Shown here in pieces: positions 48,604 to 60,193 of a stretch of DNA of 64,000 nt. Origin of the DNA: Mycobacterium sp. E796 (GTDB lineage Bacteria > Actinomycetota > Actinomycetes > Mycobacteriales > Mycobacteriaceae). Both the position numbers and the translations under genes were made by a program. Location: NCBI RefSeq assembly GCF_001672815.1, contig NZ_LZKK01000321.1, positions 1 to 64,000 on the forward strand, written 5' to 3'. Under the pieces are notes generated by a model. That model was not told the origin of the DNA. It was given only the letters and a program-made list of their open reading frames with translations, and searched no databases. Numbering within the stretch: the first letter of the stretch is position 1; every line of letters begins with the position of its first letter.

Positions 48604-50226
48604 ATGAGCGCAGGTGGGCTGGATACCGTGGGCTCGCCGGCATTCACCGACGGGGACTCGACCCTGTTTCGCGCCGCCGGCTGGTGGTCCGATTCGACGC
48701 TGTCGGACGCGGTGCGCCAGAACGCCCGGGCGGCACCGGACCGTCCCGCCTACGTCGACCATCCCGGGAAGTCGCTGTCATGGCGCGAATTCGACCGTGC
48801 CGCAATGAAATTGGCCGAGCTGCTGACCGGTGTTGGTGTGGCGCGCGGTGACCGGGTCGCAGTGTGGCACGGCGACTCCGCCGCCATCCACGTGCTGTTC
48901 GTCGCGATCGAACGGTGCGGTGCCGTCGTGGTCGGCATCGGCGCGCGCGCCGGGACCCGCGAGGTCGCCGCGATCCTGCGCAACGCGCGGCCGAAGATCC
49001 TGGTCAGCGATGCCCAGCGCGCCGACGCCGCGGCGGGCGTGGCCGGCGAATCCGCGGTGTCCGCGCTGGTCCTGCACGGTGACCCGGGCGCGCTGCGGCT
49101 GAACGTCGACGCGCAGTCCAGGGCAGTGGCGGCGGAGGCGCAACTCGGTCCCGACGACGTCTTTCTGATCAACTCCACCTCCGGGACCACCGGCCTGCCC
49201 AAATGCGTCGTGCACACGCAAAACCGGTGGCACTACTTTCACCAGAAGGCCGTCGCCAACGGGTTGCTGACACCGGACGACGTCTTCTTGCCGGTGATAC
49301 CGACGCCGTTCGGGTTTGGACTATGGACCAGCCACACGACGCCGATCTACCTCGGCGCCACCGCGGTGATCCTGCCGCGGTTCACCGCGTCCGCGGCGTG
49401 CGAGGCGATCGCCCGCCACCGGGTCACCGTGCTGTGTTGTGTCAGCACGCAGCTGACGATGCTGATGGCGGACCCGGCATCTCGCGATCACGACCTGAGT
49501 TCGCTGCGGGTCGTTTTCGCCGGCGGCGAGGCGCTGCCCTACCGGCCCGCCGCGGAGTTCGAGGACCTCACCGGCGCGAAGATCCTGCAGTTTTACGGCT
49601 CGAACGAGACCGGGATGCTGAGCGCGACCACGGTCGACGACCCCCGGGAACGCCGGCTGCGCACCGGCGGCCGGATCGTCCCGGAGATGGCGGTTCGGCT
49701 CTTCGACGGCGACCGCGACGTCACCGCGACGGGGCGCGGGCAACCCGCATGCCGGGGCCCGGCGACGAGCCTGGGCTACCTGGGCGGGACCGACCACGAC
49801 AAGCTGTTCACCGCCGACGGGTGGATGCGCATGGGCGACATCTGCGAGATCGACGCGGACGGCTATCTGAGCGTCACCGGCCGGACGTCCGATTTCATCG
49901 TGCGCGGCGGGAAGAACATCAGCGCGAGCCAGGTCGAGGACGCCGCCACCACCCACCCCGCGATCGCGGTAGCCGCTGCGGTCGCGATGCCCGACCCGGT
50001 GTTCGGTGAAAAGGTTTGCCTTTACGCCGAACTCGTCGAATCGCGGGCCGTCGATCTGCCGGAGCTCGTCGAGCACCTGCTGGCGCTGGGCGTCTCCAAG
50101 GAGCTGCTGCCCGAACGGCTCATCGTGGTCGACGAGCTGCCCCGATCGTCAGGCGGCAAGATTGCCAAAGGCCAGCTCCGCGAGGATATTCGAATCAGGA
50201 CGGAGGCGGATCATGAACGCTCCTAA
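48604..50226 (+). CDS. acyl-CoA ligase (AMP-binding), cyclohexanecarboxylate-CoA-ligase-like
   Basis: A 540-residue adenylate-forming enzyme. The P-loop is FLINSTSGTTGLPKCVVHTQ, with Cys where Gly/Ala is common; QFYGSNETGMLSATT is motif A5, WMRMGDICEIDADGYLSVTG A7-A8, FIVRGGKNISASQVED A8 and SSGGKIAKGQL holds the catalytic Lys. It forms CoA thioesters of an acid, probably alicyclic or medium chain. The next gene, an aldolase family member, overlaps by 14 bases. Confidence 0.92.
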   Translation: MSAGGLDTVGSPAFTDGDSTLFRAAGWWSDSTLSDAVRQNARAAPDRPAYVDHPGKSLSWREFDRAAMKLAELLTGVGVARGDRVAVWHGDSAAIHVLFVAIERCGAVVVGIGARAGTREVAAILRNARPKILVSDAQRADAAAGVAGESAVSALVLHGDPGALRLNVDAQSRAVAAEAQLGPDDVFLINSTSGTTGLPKCVVHTQNRWHYFHQKAVANGLLTPDDVFLPVIPTPFGFGLWTSHTTPIYLGATAVILPRFTASAACEAIARHRVTVLCCVSTQLTMLMADPASRDHDLSSLRVVFAGGEALPYRPAAEFEDLTGAKILQFYGSNETGMLSATTVDDPRERRLRTGGRIVPEMAVRLFDGDRDVTATGRGQPACRGPATSLGYLGGTDHDKLFTADGWMRMGDICEIDADGYLSVTGRTSDFIVRGGKNISASQVEDAATTHPAIAVAAAVAMPDPVFGEKVCLYAELVESRAVDLPELVEHLLALGVSKELLPERLIVVDELPRSSGGKIAKGQLREDIRIRTEADHERS

Positions 50227-50986
50227 TGCACGTCGAGGTGGTGTCGAGGTGTGGGCGCCGTCGGTGGTGCCCCCGATCGGCGTCGATCTGTCCAACGAGC
50301 AGGCGCTCGCCGTGGCCTTCCGTCACCTCGCCGGCATCGGCTTCGCGGAGAACATGGCCGGACACATCACCTGGCAGCTCGACGGCCAGACGGACATGTT
50401 CGTCAATCCGTGGGGACTGTGGTGGCAGGAGCTCACCGCATCGGACATCTGCGTGGTGGACAGCGAGGCGCGGGTGGTTCGCGGTCGATGGGATGTCACT
50501 CCGGCCATCCACATCCACACCGAACTGCACCGCGTGCGTGACGACGCGCGGGTCGTCATCCACAATCACCCCTACTACGTGTGTGTGCTCGCCGCGTTGG
50601 GCAGGCTCCCCGAACTCGTCCACCAAACCGGTTCGCTCTACCTCGACGACCTGTGCCTGGTCGACACGTACGACGGGGAAGTCGACAGCCCCGCGCGCGC
50701 CGCGGATCTCGCCGCGCGCATCGGGGGCGCCAACCTCACGATCCTGGCCAACCACGGCGTCATCGCGACGGGTCGCAATCTGCCGGAAGCCGTGTACCGG
50801 GCGGCGTCGATCGAACGGGTCTGCAAGCTGGCCTACGACGTCATGCTCACCGGCCGGGAGCCGGTGAAGATGACCTGGTCGGACATGGCGGGCATGCAGC
50901 GGTCGCTGCTCGAGCGCGCCGCCGACGTGTACTGGGCGGGGGCGGCCCGGATGACCATCAAGGCCGATCCCGATGTCCTCACGTAA
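50213..50986 (+). CDS. class II aldolase/adducin-family protein
   Basis: A 257-residue protein. The metal-site histidines lie in IHIHTELHRVRDDARVVIHN (HxH) and HPYYV, followed by ANHGVIATGRNLPEAVYRAA with the third His. FAENMAGHITWQLDG is the phosphate-binding-loop region of class II aldolases. It lies in one operon with the acyl-CoA ligase. Retro-aldol or decarboxylation chemistry on a sugar-like or CoA-derived product is possible; exact substrate unclear. Confidence 0.9.
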   Translation: MNAPNARRGGVEVWAPSVVPPIGVDLSNEQALAVAFRHLAGIGFAENMAGHITWQLDGQTDMFVNPWGLWWQELTASDICVVDSEARVVRGRWDVTPAIHIHTELHRVRDDARVVIHNHPYYVCVLAALGRLPELVHQTGSLYLDDLCLVDTYDGEVDSPARAADLAARIGGANLTILANHGVIATGRNLPEAVYRAASIERVCKLAYDVMLTGREPVKMTWSDMAGMQRSLLERAADVYWAGAARMTIKADPDVLT

Positions 50987-51037
50987 CCGTGTGAAACGGG
51001 GCGTTGCGGGTGTCCCCGGGGCGCGTTTCGGCCCAGA

Positions 51038-51086
51038 TTCCCGCCCTGGGCGCACAGTCAAAGCCGTCAGCGCACACTCGAGCGCC
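51038..51086. repeat. dispersed intergenic repeat, second copy
   Basis: TTCCCGCCCTG, CACAG, CAAAGCC and CACACT occur with the same spacing as at 25499-25547. The copy lies between the aldolase-family stop and the amidohydrolase gene, 24 bases before its GTG. Confidence 0.5.
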
Positions 51087-51109
51087 CTGCCCCGCAAGGA
51101 GACTGACGA

Positions 51110-52378
51110 GTGAAATCGATCGATGAGCTGGCCGGCGACCTAAACTTCACCACCGCGAAGACGGGTGGCGACCGCTCGGTTACCTTCCTGCCCGATCCGC
51201 CCCGCGCGCCACGGCGTTACACGGTGATTTCGGTGGACGACCACATCGTCGAACCGCCCGACACCTTCACCGGACGCCTGCCCCGCAAGTTCGCCGACCG
51301 CGCCCCAAAAGTCGTGGAGACCGGCAGCGGGGGACAGACCTGGGTGTACGACGGCCGGGAACTACCCAACGTCGGATTCAACGCGGTCGTCGGGCGGCCG
51401 GTGGCGGAGTACGGCTTCGAGCCGGTCCGGTTCGACGAGATGCGCAGGGGCGCATGGGATATCCACGCGCGTGTCAAAGACATGGACCTCAACGGCATCT
51501 ACGCCTCGCTCAACTTTCCGTCGTTCCTGCCGGGATTCGCGGGCCAGCGGCTGCAGCAGGTCACCACGGACCGCGACCTGGCGCTGGCATCGGTGCGGGC
51601 ATGGAACGACTGGCACCTCGAGGTCTGGGCGGGCTCGTATCCCGAACGCATCATTGCATGCCAGCTGCCGTGGCTGCTGGACCCCGAGCTCGGCGCGAAG
51701 ATGATCTATGAGAACGCCGAACGCGGCTTTCACGCCGTCACTTTCAGCGAGAACCCGGCGATGCTCGGGTTGCCGAGCATCCACTCCGGCCACTGGGATC
51801 CGATGATGGCGGCGTGCGCCGAGACGGACACCGTGGTGAACCTGCACATCGGCTCCTCCGGCTCCTCACCGTCCACCACCGACGACGCGCCGCCGGACGT
51901 CCAGGGCGTGCTGTTCTTCGCCTACGCCATCTCCGCGGCGGTCGACTGGCTGTATTCCGGCCTGCCCAGCCGGTTCCCCAACTTGAAGATCTGCCTGTCG
52001 GAGGGCGGGATCGGCTGGGTCGCGGGCTTGCTGGACCGCCTCGACCACATGCTCAGCTACCACGCGATGTACGGCACCTGGCAGGACCTCGGCGAACGCC
52101 TCACTCCCGCAGAGGTTTTCACCCGCAACTTTTGGTTCTGCGCGGTGGAGGACAAATCGTCCTTCGTGCAGCGCGATCGGATCGGCGTGGACAACATCAT
52201 GTTGGAGGCCGACTATCCGCACTGCGACTCCACCTGGCCGCACACCCAGGAGACGATCCACGAACAGATCGGCGGTTTGCCGCCGGACGTGATCCGAAAG
52301 TTCAGTTGGGAGAACGCGTCTCGGTTGTACCGGCATCCCGTGCCGGTCGAGGTCCAGCGCAATCCCGATGCGTTCTAG
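51110..52378 (+). CDS. amidohydrolase family protein
   Basis: A 422-residue metal-dependent hydrolase. YTVISVDDHIVEPPDTFTGR gives the first metal site in Asp/His form, VVNLHIGSSGSS the strand-5 His, and NIMLEADYPHCDSTWPH (in part EADYPHCDSTWP) the last metal Asp with Glu. It belongs to the same broad branch as the protein at 10.0 kb and to steroid/aromatic-cluster amidohydrolases. The GTG start has AAGGAG upstream. It overlaps the small membrane gene's stop on the other strand. Confidence 0.9.
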   Translation: MKSIDELAGDLNFTTAKTGGDRSVTFLPDPPRAPRRYTVISVDDHIVEPPDTFTGRLPRKFADRAPKVVETGSGGQTWVYDGRELPNVGFNAVVGRPVAEYGFEPVRFDEMRRGAWDIHARVKDMDLNGIYASLNFPSFLPGFAGQRLQQVTTDRDLALASVRAWNDWHLEVWAGSYPERIIACQLPWLLDPELGAKMIYENAERGFHAVTFSENPAMLGLPSIHSGHWDPMMAACAETDTVVNLHIGSSGSSPSTTDDAPPDVQGVLFFAYAISAAVDWLYSGLPSRFPNLKICLSEGGIGWVAGLLDRLDHMLSYHAMYGTWQDLGERLTPAEVFTRNFWFCAVEDKSSFVQRDRIGVDNIMLEADYPHCDSTWPHTQETIHEQIGGLPPDVIRKFSWENASRLYRHPVPVEVQRNPDAF

Positions 52379-52662
52379 ACCTTTTCGTGCTGACGCTCGT
52401 GGGGACAAGGGCAACCAGTGTCGTCGAGCGCCGAAATGTGGTGCGACGCGCCCACCGGCGCCGACACAGACGCCAGCGAGACGTCTTTCAGACACGACGG
52501 CGCCGCGATCCAGTTCATGAACTGCCAGATGGCGGCCACCAATGCGATGAGCAGCAGCGCTGTCGCGACCGCGTGGAACACCAGGTAGTAGCAGTATCCG
52601 GATGGGGATTGCGGTGAACCATCGCCAGTGGCAACCGTTTTGAACGTCGCTATTCCTATCAA
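52375..52662 (-). CDS. small membrane protein with Cys/His tail, TTG start
   Basis: A 95-residue protein. It begins (M)IGIATFKTVATGDGSPQSPS, then one membrane segment AVATALLLIALVAAIWQFMN, and ends DDTGCPCPHERQH, a short Cys/His-rich outer or inner tail. TTG 52662 is favoured as GGGAGG lies 6 bases upstream; no ATG or GTG fits. The family is not recognised. It overlaps the amidohydrolase stop by 4 bases, convergently. Confidence 0.55.
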   Translation of the reverse strand: MIGIATFKTVATGDGSPQSPSGYCYYLVFHAVATALLLIALVAAIWQFMNWIAAPSCLKDVSLASVSAPVGASHHISALDDTGCPCPHERQHEKV

Positions 52663-52903
52663 GACAGCCTCCCTCTTCGACCCAATGCGTCGACCCCGAC
52701 AACAACCGCTCGATAGTCCTTCGGAGCCAGGTCCCGATCGGATGGCGAATATGTCGCACCGGTCGAACACAACGCGCAAAAGCTCTGGTCGCGGCGGTCG
52801 CGGGCGTGCGTTTTGAACCGCCGGGCGATGGGTAGCCGTTCGGGGACGTCGGTCCGCGCGTTCAAACCCCGACAGTCAGACAAGCAGTGGGATTGGCAGG
52901 CGA

Positions 52904-54067
52904 ATGAATACCCTCGCGTTGCTGGCCGGCCGCTACGAGGTGCGCGGCAGGCTGGGCCTGGGCGGCATGGCCGAAGTTCGCGACGGCTGGGACACCCGAC
53001 TGAACCGGCCCGTCGCCATCAAGCTATTGCACCCGGTGTTCAACGCGCAGTCCGACATTCGGAGCCGATTCGACGCGGAGGCGCGTGCGGCCGCGGCGCT
53101 GAACCATCCGAACATCGTGGCGGTTCACGACTGCGGCGAGCACGACGGCATACCTTTCATCGTGATGGAGCGGTTGCCGGGCAGTTCGCTGGCCGACCAG
53201 ATCGCCCGCGGTCCCCTTCCCGTCCCGCACGTCCGAGCCACCCTCGACAACGTTCTCGCCGCGCTGACGGCCGCGCACCGCGCGGCGATCCTGCATCGGG
53301 ACATCAAGCCCGGAAACATCCTGGTCGGTGCCGACGGCGAGGCCATGAAGGTCGCCGACTTCGGGATCGCCAAGACCCACGAGGCGGTCGCCCACACGAT
53401 GACGGGCCAGGTGTTCGGCACCATCGCCTACCTGAGTCCCCAGCGGCTCGCCGGGGCGCCCGCGACCGTGGCCGATGACCTCTATGCCGCCGGGGTGGTC
53501 GGCTATGAGGCGCTGGCGGGGCATCGCCCCTTCCCGCAGGAGAACATGGGTGCCCTGGCCCGCGCCATCTTGCACGACCGGCCGCCGCCGCTGGCCCTGC
53601 TGCGGCCCGACGTCGATCCCGCCCTGGTCAGTGCGATTGAACGCGCAATGGCGCCGGATCCGCGACAGCGGTTCGGCGGCGCCGCGGAGATGCGGGGCGT
53701 CCTGCACGGCGGTCGTGGGGCGGCCGTCGTCGCCGGGATGCCCATCGCGGCACCGCCGCGCCGGCCGACCAGGGTGCTCGACGCGCCCCTGCCGGCGCCG
53801 AATCCGCGACCGGCGGGCCGGACCAAGAAGCTGGTCGCCGCCGGGGCCGTCCTGGCGGCCATGCTCGTTGTCCCGTTTGCGTTCGCTTCCGACCCGGCGC
53901 CCTCGAACGCGCCCGCCCAACCGGTGACGACGAGCACCCCGTCGCCGGCGCCGGTGCCGGTGCCGGTGAACAATCCGGTTCCGTCGCCCCCTCCCACGGA
54001 AGAACCGCCACCGCCGCCACGGCATGGCCCCGGCAAGGGGCATGGCAAGGGACACGGCGGCGATTAG
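52904..54067 (+). CDS. transmembrane Ser/Thr protein kinase (STPK)
   Basis: A 387-residue kinase. The glycine loop is LGLGGMAEV at 17-25, Lys40 in VAIKLL, HRDIKPGN at 131-138 and DFG at 152-154; the activation loop TMTGQVFGTIAYLSPQR has Thr residues for autophosphorylation. A single membrane helix is near 309-325. The outer tail is Pro/Ser-rich and ends in GPGKGHGKGHGGD. This is a PknA/B-like mycobacterial receptor kinase lacking PASTA repeats. Start: ATG 52904. It stands alone, followed by a hydrolase gene. Confidence 0.93.
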   Translation: MNTLALLAGRYEVRGRLGLGGMAEVRDGWDTRLNRPVAIKLLHPVFNAQSDIRSRFDAEARAAAALNHPNIVAVHDCGEHDGIPFIVMERLPGSSLADQIARGPLPVPHVRATLDNVLAALTAAHRAAILHRDIKPGNILVGADGEAMKVADFGIAKTHEAVAHTMTGQVFGTIAYLSPQRLAGAPATVADDLYAAGVVGYEALAGHRPFPQENMGALARAILHDRPPPLALLRPDVDPALVSAIERAMAPDPRQRFGGAAEMRGVLHGGRGAAVVAGMPIAAPPRRPTRVLDAPLPAPNPRPAGRTKKLVAAGAVLAAMLVVPFAFASDPAPSNAPAQPVTTSTPSPAPVPVPVNNPVPSPPPTEEPPPPPRHGPGKGHGKGHGGD

Positions 54068-54090
54068 GCCTCCCAACCCCTTGAGCACAA

Positions 54091-54140
54091 TGCGCAAAAG
54101 CGCGAAATCGCTCATTGAGCGGGTATTGCGCACAAGCGCG
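54091..54140. repeat. TGCGCAMAAGCGCG direct repeat around a hairpin
   Basis: TGCGCAAAAGCGCG (54091-54104) and TGCGCACAAGCGCG (54127-54140) differ in one base. Between them CGCTCATTGAGCG (54109-54121) is nearly palindromic. The site lies 24 bases after the kinase stop and about 80 before the hydrolase start; it may be a regulatory or termination element. Confidence 0.35.
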
Positions 54141-54221
54141 TCAGCGCCGTCATCGCTCCGTAGCTTCGAGTGAACAAGGTGTCGAGATCCCCTCGACAGA
54201 GACACCGACCAGGAGCGCGCC

Positions 54222-55217
54222 GTGTTCACTCAGCCGGAAATGACGACGGGATCAAACGCCTACAGCGGGACGCCCGCTGCGCTTCCACAGCGACTGCCCA
54301 CGAGGCGGGACGGCTATGTCGAGCGCACGGTCATCGCCAGCGATGGCGTGCGGCTGGCGGTCCGTGACTACGGTGCCGCCGGCGCCCGGGATCACACCGT
54401 GGTCCTGATGCACGGCCTGTGCCTGACCCAGTCGAGCTGGGCCCTTCAGGTCCGCCACCTGGTGCGCCGGTGGGGCGACAGCGTGCGAATCATCACCTAC
54501 GACCACCGCGGCCACGGCCGTTCGACCGGGGCCGACATGCACACCTACGAGATCGACCGGCTCGCCGCCGACCTCGCCGACGTCCTCACCGTTCTGCGCG
54601 TGAGCGGGCCGCTGACCCTGGCGGGCCATTCGATGGGCGGGATGACGGCCCTGGCCTACCTGGCGCGGCCGGCCGCCGAGCGCCCGGTGGAACCGCAGGG
54701 CCTCGTCCTGGTCGCGACGGCGGCGGGCCGGCTCGCCGAGCGCGGCCTGGGCCGCTTGCTGGCCAGCCGGGCCACGGGAGCGCTGTTCGATCTCGTGCAC
54801 CACATGCCGCGACGGGCGACGGATCAGGCGATCAACGGGCTGGTGCGACCCGTATGCGAAGGCCTCATCAAGTATTCCGGCGTCGAGCGCAACGGCGCCG
54901 CGGCGGTGACCCAATCCGCGATCCGCACGATCTCGTTGACGACGGCGGCCGGCTTCCTGCCCAGCCTGAAGCGATACGACCAGTACGACGGGCTCTCCGC
55001 GATCGCGGCGAACACGGTCGTCATCAGCGGGGGAGCGGACCGAACCACGCCGGCCGAGCACGCGCGTGATCTGGCGGCCGCCATCCCGGGCGCCACCCAC
55101 GTGCACCGGCCCACCGCCGGGCACATGCTGCTGGAAGGGGACGCGGAGTGCGTCAGCGCGGCGATCGACCGCGTGATGTCCATGCGGCGCCGGCGCGCCC
55201 GTGGCACGGCCAGTTGA
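54222..55217 (+). CDS. alpha/beta hydrolase
   Basis: A 331-residue serine hydrolase. LMHGLCLTQSSWALQVRHL carries the oxyanion region, YDHRGHGRSTG the classical strand-4 loop, and LAGHSMGGMTALAYLARPAA the nucleophile elbow with Ser. The Asp-His pair is VISGGADRTTPAEHA and PTAGHMLLEGD. It looks like an esterase, haloperoxidase-like or epoxide hydrolase-like member of mycobacterial type. GTG 54222 has AGGAG upstream; ATG 54240 is an alternative. Confidence 0.88.
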   Translation: MFTQPEMTTGSNAYSGTPAALPQRLPTRRDGYVERTVIASDGVRLAVRDYGAAGARDHTVVLMHGLCLTQSSWALQVRHLVRRWGDSVRIITYDHRGHGRSTGADMHTYEIDRLAADLADVLTVLRVSGPLTLAGHSMGGMTALAYLARPAAERPVEPQGLVLVATAAGRLAERGLGRLLASRATGALFDLVHHMPRRATDQAINGLVRPVCEGLIKYSGVERNGAAAVTQSAIRTISLTTAAGFLPSLKRYDQYDGLSAIAANTVVISGGADRTTPAEHARDLAAAIPGATHVHRPTAGHMLLEGDAECVSAAIDRVMSMRRRRARGTAS

Positions 55218-55330
55218 CCGCCGGCGGCAGACCCGAATGTATCTTCACCCATTTCTCCTGCGTTCAGCACTCCGACGGCCTCTGCTACCTGCATCTCAGC
55301 AACTGATTTCCGGTCCCGGCCGGTAGCCGG

Positions 55331-58050
<2,720 letters not shown>

Positions 58051-58106
58051 AAGCGGATTTCGGCGATAGCCGTGGCGGGGGGCGCCCGAGTGCTAGCGTC
58101 GGCTCC

Positions 58107-59105
58107 GTGTCAGCTGACGGCAACCCCATCCGTATCGGCATCTTGGGTGCGGCCCGCATCGCGCCCCTGGCGGTCGTCAACCCCGCAAAGCAACACAGCC
58201 AGGTCGAGGTGGCCGCCGTGGCGGCCCGCGACCCGGCGCGTGGGCGGGCCTTTGCCGGCAAGCACGGCATCCCGCGGGTGCACGACAGTTACGACGCGCT
58301 GATCGCGGACCCGACCGTCGACGCGGTATACAACCCGCTGCCGAACGGCCTGCACGGCCGGTGGACGCGGGCCGCGCTGGCCGCCGGCAAGCACGTCCTG
58401 TGCGAAAAGCCGTTCACCGCCAACGCGGCCGAAGCGCGCGAGATCGCCGCGATCGCCGCGAATTCCGATCGGGTGGTGATGGAGGCCTTCCATTATCGCT
58501 ACCACCCGCTGACCCGCCGCGTCGAGGAGATCATCGCCTCCGGCGAGTTGGGCAAGCTGCGACGGGTGGAGGCCGCCATGTGCTTCCCCCTGCCGAGGTT
58601 CTCCGACATCCGCTACAACTATTCGCTTGCCGGCGGGGCGCTGATGGACGCCGGGTGCTACTCGGTCCACATGGTCCGCACCTTCGGTGGTTCGACGCCC
58701 GAAGTCGTCTCCGCGCGGGCGAAATTGCGCGATCCGCAGGTCGACCGGGCCATGACGGCCGAGGTGAAGTTTGCCGGCGGGCACACCGGCCGGGTCCGCT
58801 GCTCGATGTGGTCGTCGCGGCTGCTGCAGATCAGCGCCCACGTGGTGGGCGAACACGGTGAGGTGCGGGTCTTGAACCCCGTGTTGCCCAGCGCTTTCCA
58901 CCGGCTCACGATCCGATCGCACGACGGTCGACGCGTCGAGCGCTTTTCGCGCCGCACCACCTACGCCTATCAGCTCGACGCCTTCGCCGCGGCGGTGCTG
59001 CGCGGGGAACCGGTCAAGACGACCCCCGAGGACGCGATCGAAAACATGACCGTCATCGACGAGATCTACCGGGCCGCGGGCCTTCCCCTACGCAACCCGA
59101 GTTGA
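58107..59105 (+). CDS. Gfo/Idh/MocA-family oxidoreductase
   Basis: A 332-residue NAD(P)-dependent sugar or polyol dehydrogenase-like enzyme. The Rossmann motif GILGAARIAPLAV is at the start, CEKPFTANAAEAREI gives the EKP catalytic Lys, and FHYRYHPLTRRVEEII the substrate-binding helix; GGALMDAGCYSVHMVRTFGG is typical. GTG 58107 is used; the longer upstream frame lies over the sulfatase gene. It is followed after 7 bases by the metallopeptidase gene. Confidence 0.9.
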   Translation: MSADGNPIRIGILGAARIAPLAVVNPAKQHSQVEVAAVAARDPARGRAFAGKHGIPRVHDSYDALIADPTVDAVYNPLPNGLHGRWTRAALAAGKHVLCEKPFTANAAEAREIAAIAANSDRVVMEAFHYRYHPLTRRVEEIIASGELGKLRRVEAAMCFPLPRFSDIRYNYSLAGGALMDAGCYSVHMVRTFGGSTPEVVSARAKLRDPQVDRAMTAEVKFAGGHTGRVRCSMWSSRLLQISAHVVGEHGEVRVLNPVLPSAFHRLTIRSHDGRRVERFSRRTTYAYQLDAFAAAVLRGEPVKTTPEDAIENMTVIDEIYRAAGLPLRNPS

Positions 59106-59112
59106 CCCTCCG

Positions 59113-60180
59113 GTGCACGCGTTCGCCTGCCCCCTGTGTCGCGGCTTCGCCCCGTTCGACTCGAGACGATGTCCGAATTGCTCGGCCGAGCTCGGATTGC
59201 ATGTGCCGAGCCGCGCGATGGTCGCGACCTCCGACGGCACCGCCGTCATCGACGGCGAAGTCTGGGTTCAGTGCACGAGGTCGGAGACCCTCGGCTGCAA
59301 CTGGCTGACCCCGGAGCTACAAGAAATCGGCGGCGAGCAGGGGCGCTGCATCGCCGATTCGCTGATCCGTCGAGAGCCCGACGCGGACGACACGATCGCG
59401 GTGGAGAAGCTGGCGTCCACCGCGGTTGCGCTGCGTCGCTTGGTTTATCAGCTCATCGACATCGGGTTGCCGATCGATCCGTACTGGCGGAAAGACGGCG
59501 GGCTGGCGTTCGATCTGCTGTCCAGTTACAGCGGCCGCGAGCGGGTGGTGATCGGACACGCCGACGGGGTGATCACGATCGACTTGGTGGAGTCGCTCGA
59601 CGCCTACCGGGAGGCGCTGCGGGTCAATCTCGGCGAGCCCTATCGCACCATGCTGGGCCACTTTCGCCACGAGGTCGGCCACTACTACCAAAACGTGCTT
59701 GTGGAACAGGATCCCGGCGCCGCCCGCTATCTCGACGAGTGCCGCGAGATCTTCGGCGACGAGCGCGTGGATTACCAAGCCGAGATGGCACGACACTACA
59801 AGTTCGGCGCCCCGCCGGACTGGGGCGACTCCTACATCTCCGAATACGCGACGATGCACCCGTGGGAGGACTTCGCCGAATGCTTCGCACACTACCTACA
59901 CATCGCCGACACCATGGCCACCACCCGCGAGGCCGGGATGATCTTGCACGCCGACAGGGTCCGCTTCTCGGTGCCGCGCGACATCGTTCCGCTCGCGTCG
60001 TACGACGTTGCGCCGATCGAGCATCTGCTCGAAGACTGGAAGTGGTTGGCGCTGTTCTTCAATCAGGTGAACACCGCCATGGGCAAGAACCCGCTCTACC
60101 CGTTCCACATCCCGCCTCCGGTGGTCTGCAAGCTGGCGTTCGTGCACAAAGTGATTCGAGGGACCGCGCAGCAGGGGTAG
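59113..60180 (+). CDS. zinc-ribbon plus HExxH putative metallopeptidase (DUF2248-like)
   Basis: A 355-residue protein. The N-terminal zinc ribbon is Cys6, Cys9, Cys20 and Cys23 (CPLC...CPNC). HFRHEVGHYYQNVLVE holds HExxH at 186-190, and ATMHPWEDFAECFAHYLHIA the downstream Glu/His segment. These form the pattern of the putative zinc-binding metallopeptidase family, which has no known substrate. GTG start at 59113. It is within an apparent operon with the oxidoreductase and the amidotransferase (13 bases on). Confidence 0.88.
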   Translation: MHAFACPLCRGFAPFDSRRCPNCSAELGLHVPSRAMVATSDGTAVIDGEVWVQCTRSETLGCNWLTPELQEIGGEQGRCIADSLIRREPDADDTIAVEKLASTAVALRRLVYQLIDIGLPIDPYWRKDGGLAFDLLSSYSGRERVVIGHADGVITIDLVESLDAYREALRVNLGEPYRTMLGHFRHEVGHYYQNVLVEQDPGAARYLDECREIFGDERVDYQAEMARHYKFGAPPDWGDSYISEYATMHPWEDFAECFAHYLHIADTMATTREAGMILHADRVRFSVPRDIVPLASYDVAPIEHLLEDWKWLALFFNQVNTAMGKNPLYPFHIPPPVVCKLAFVHKVIRGTAQQG

Positions 60181-60193
60181 CAAGGAGAGCCGG

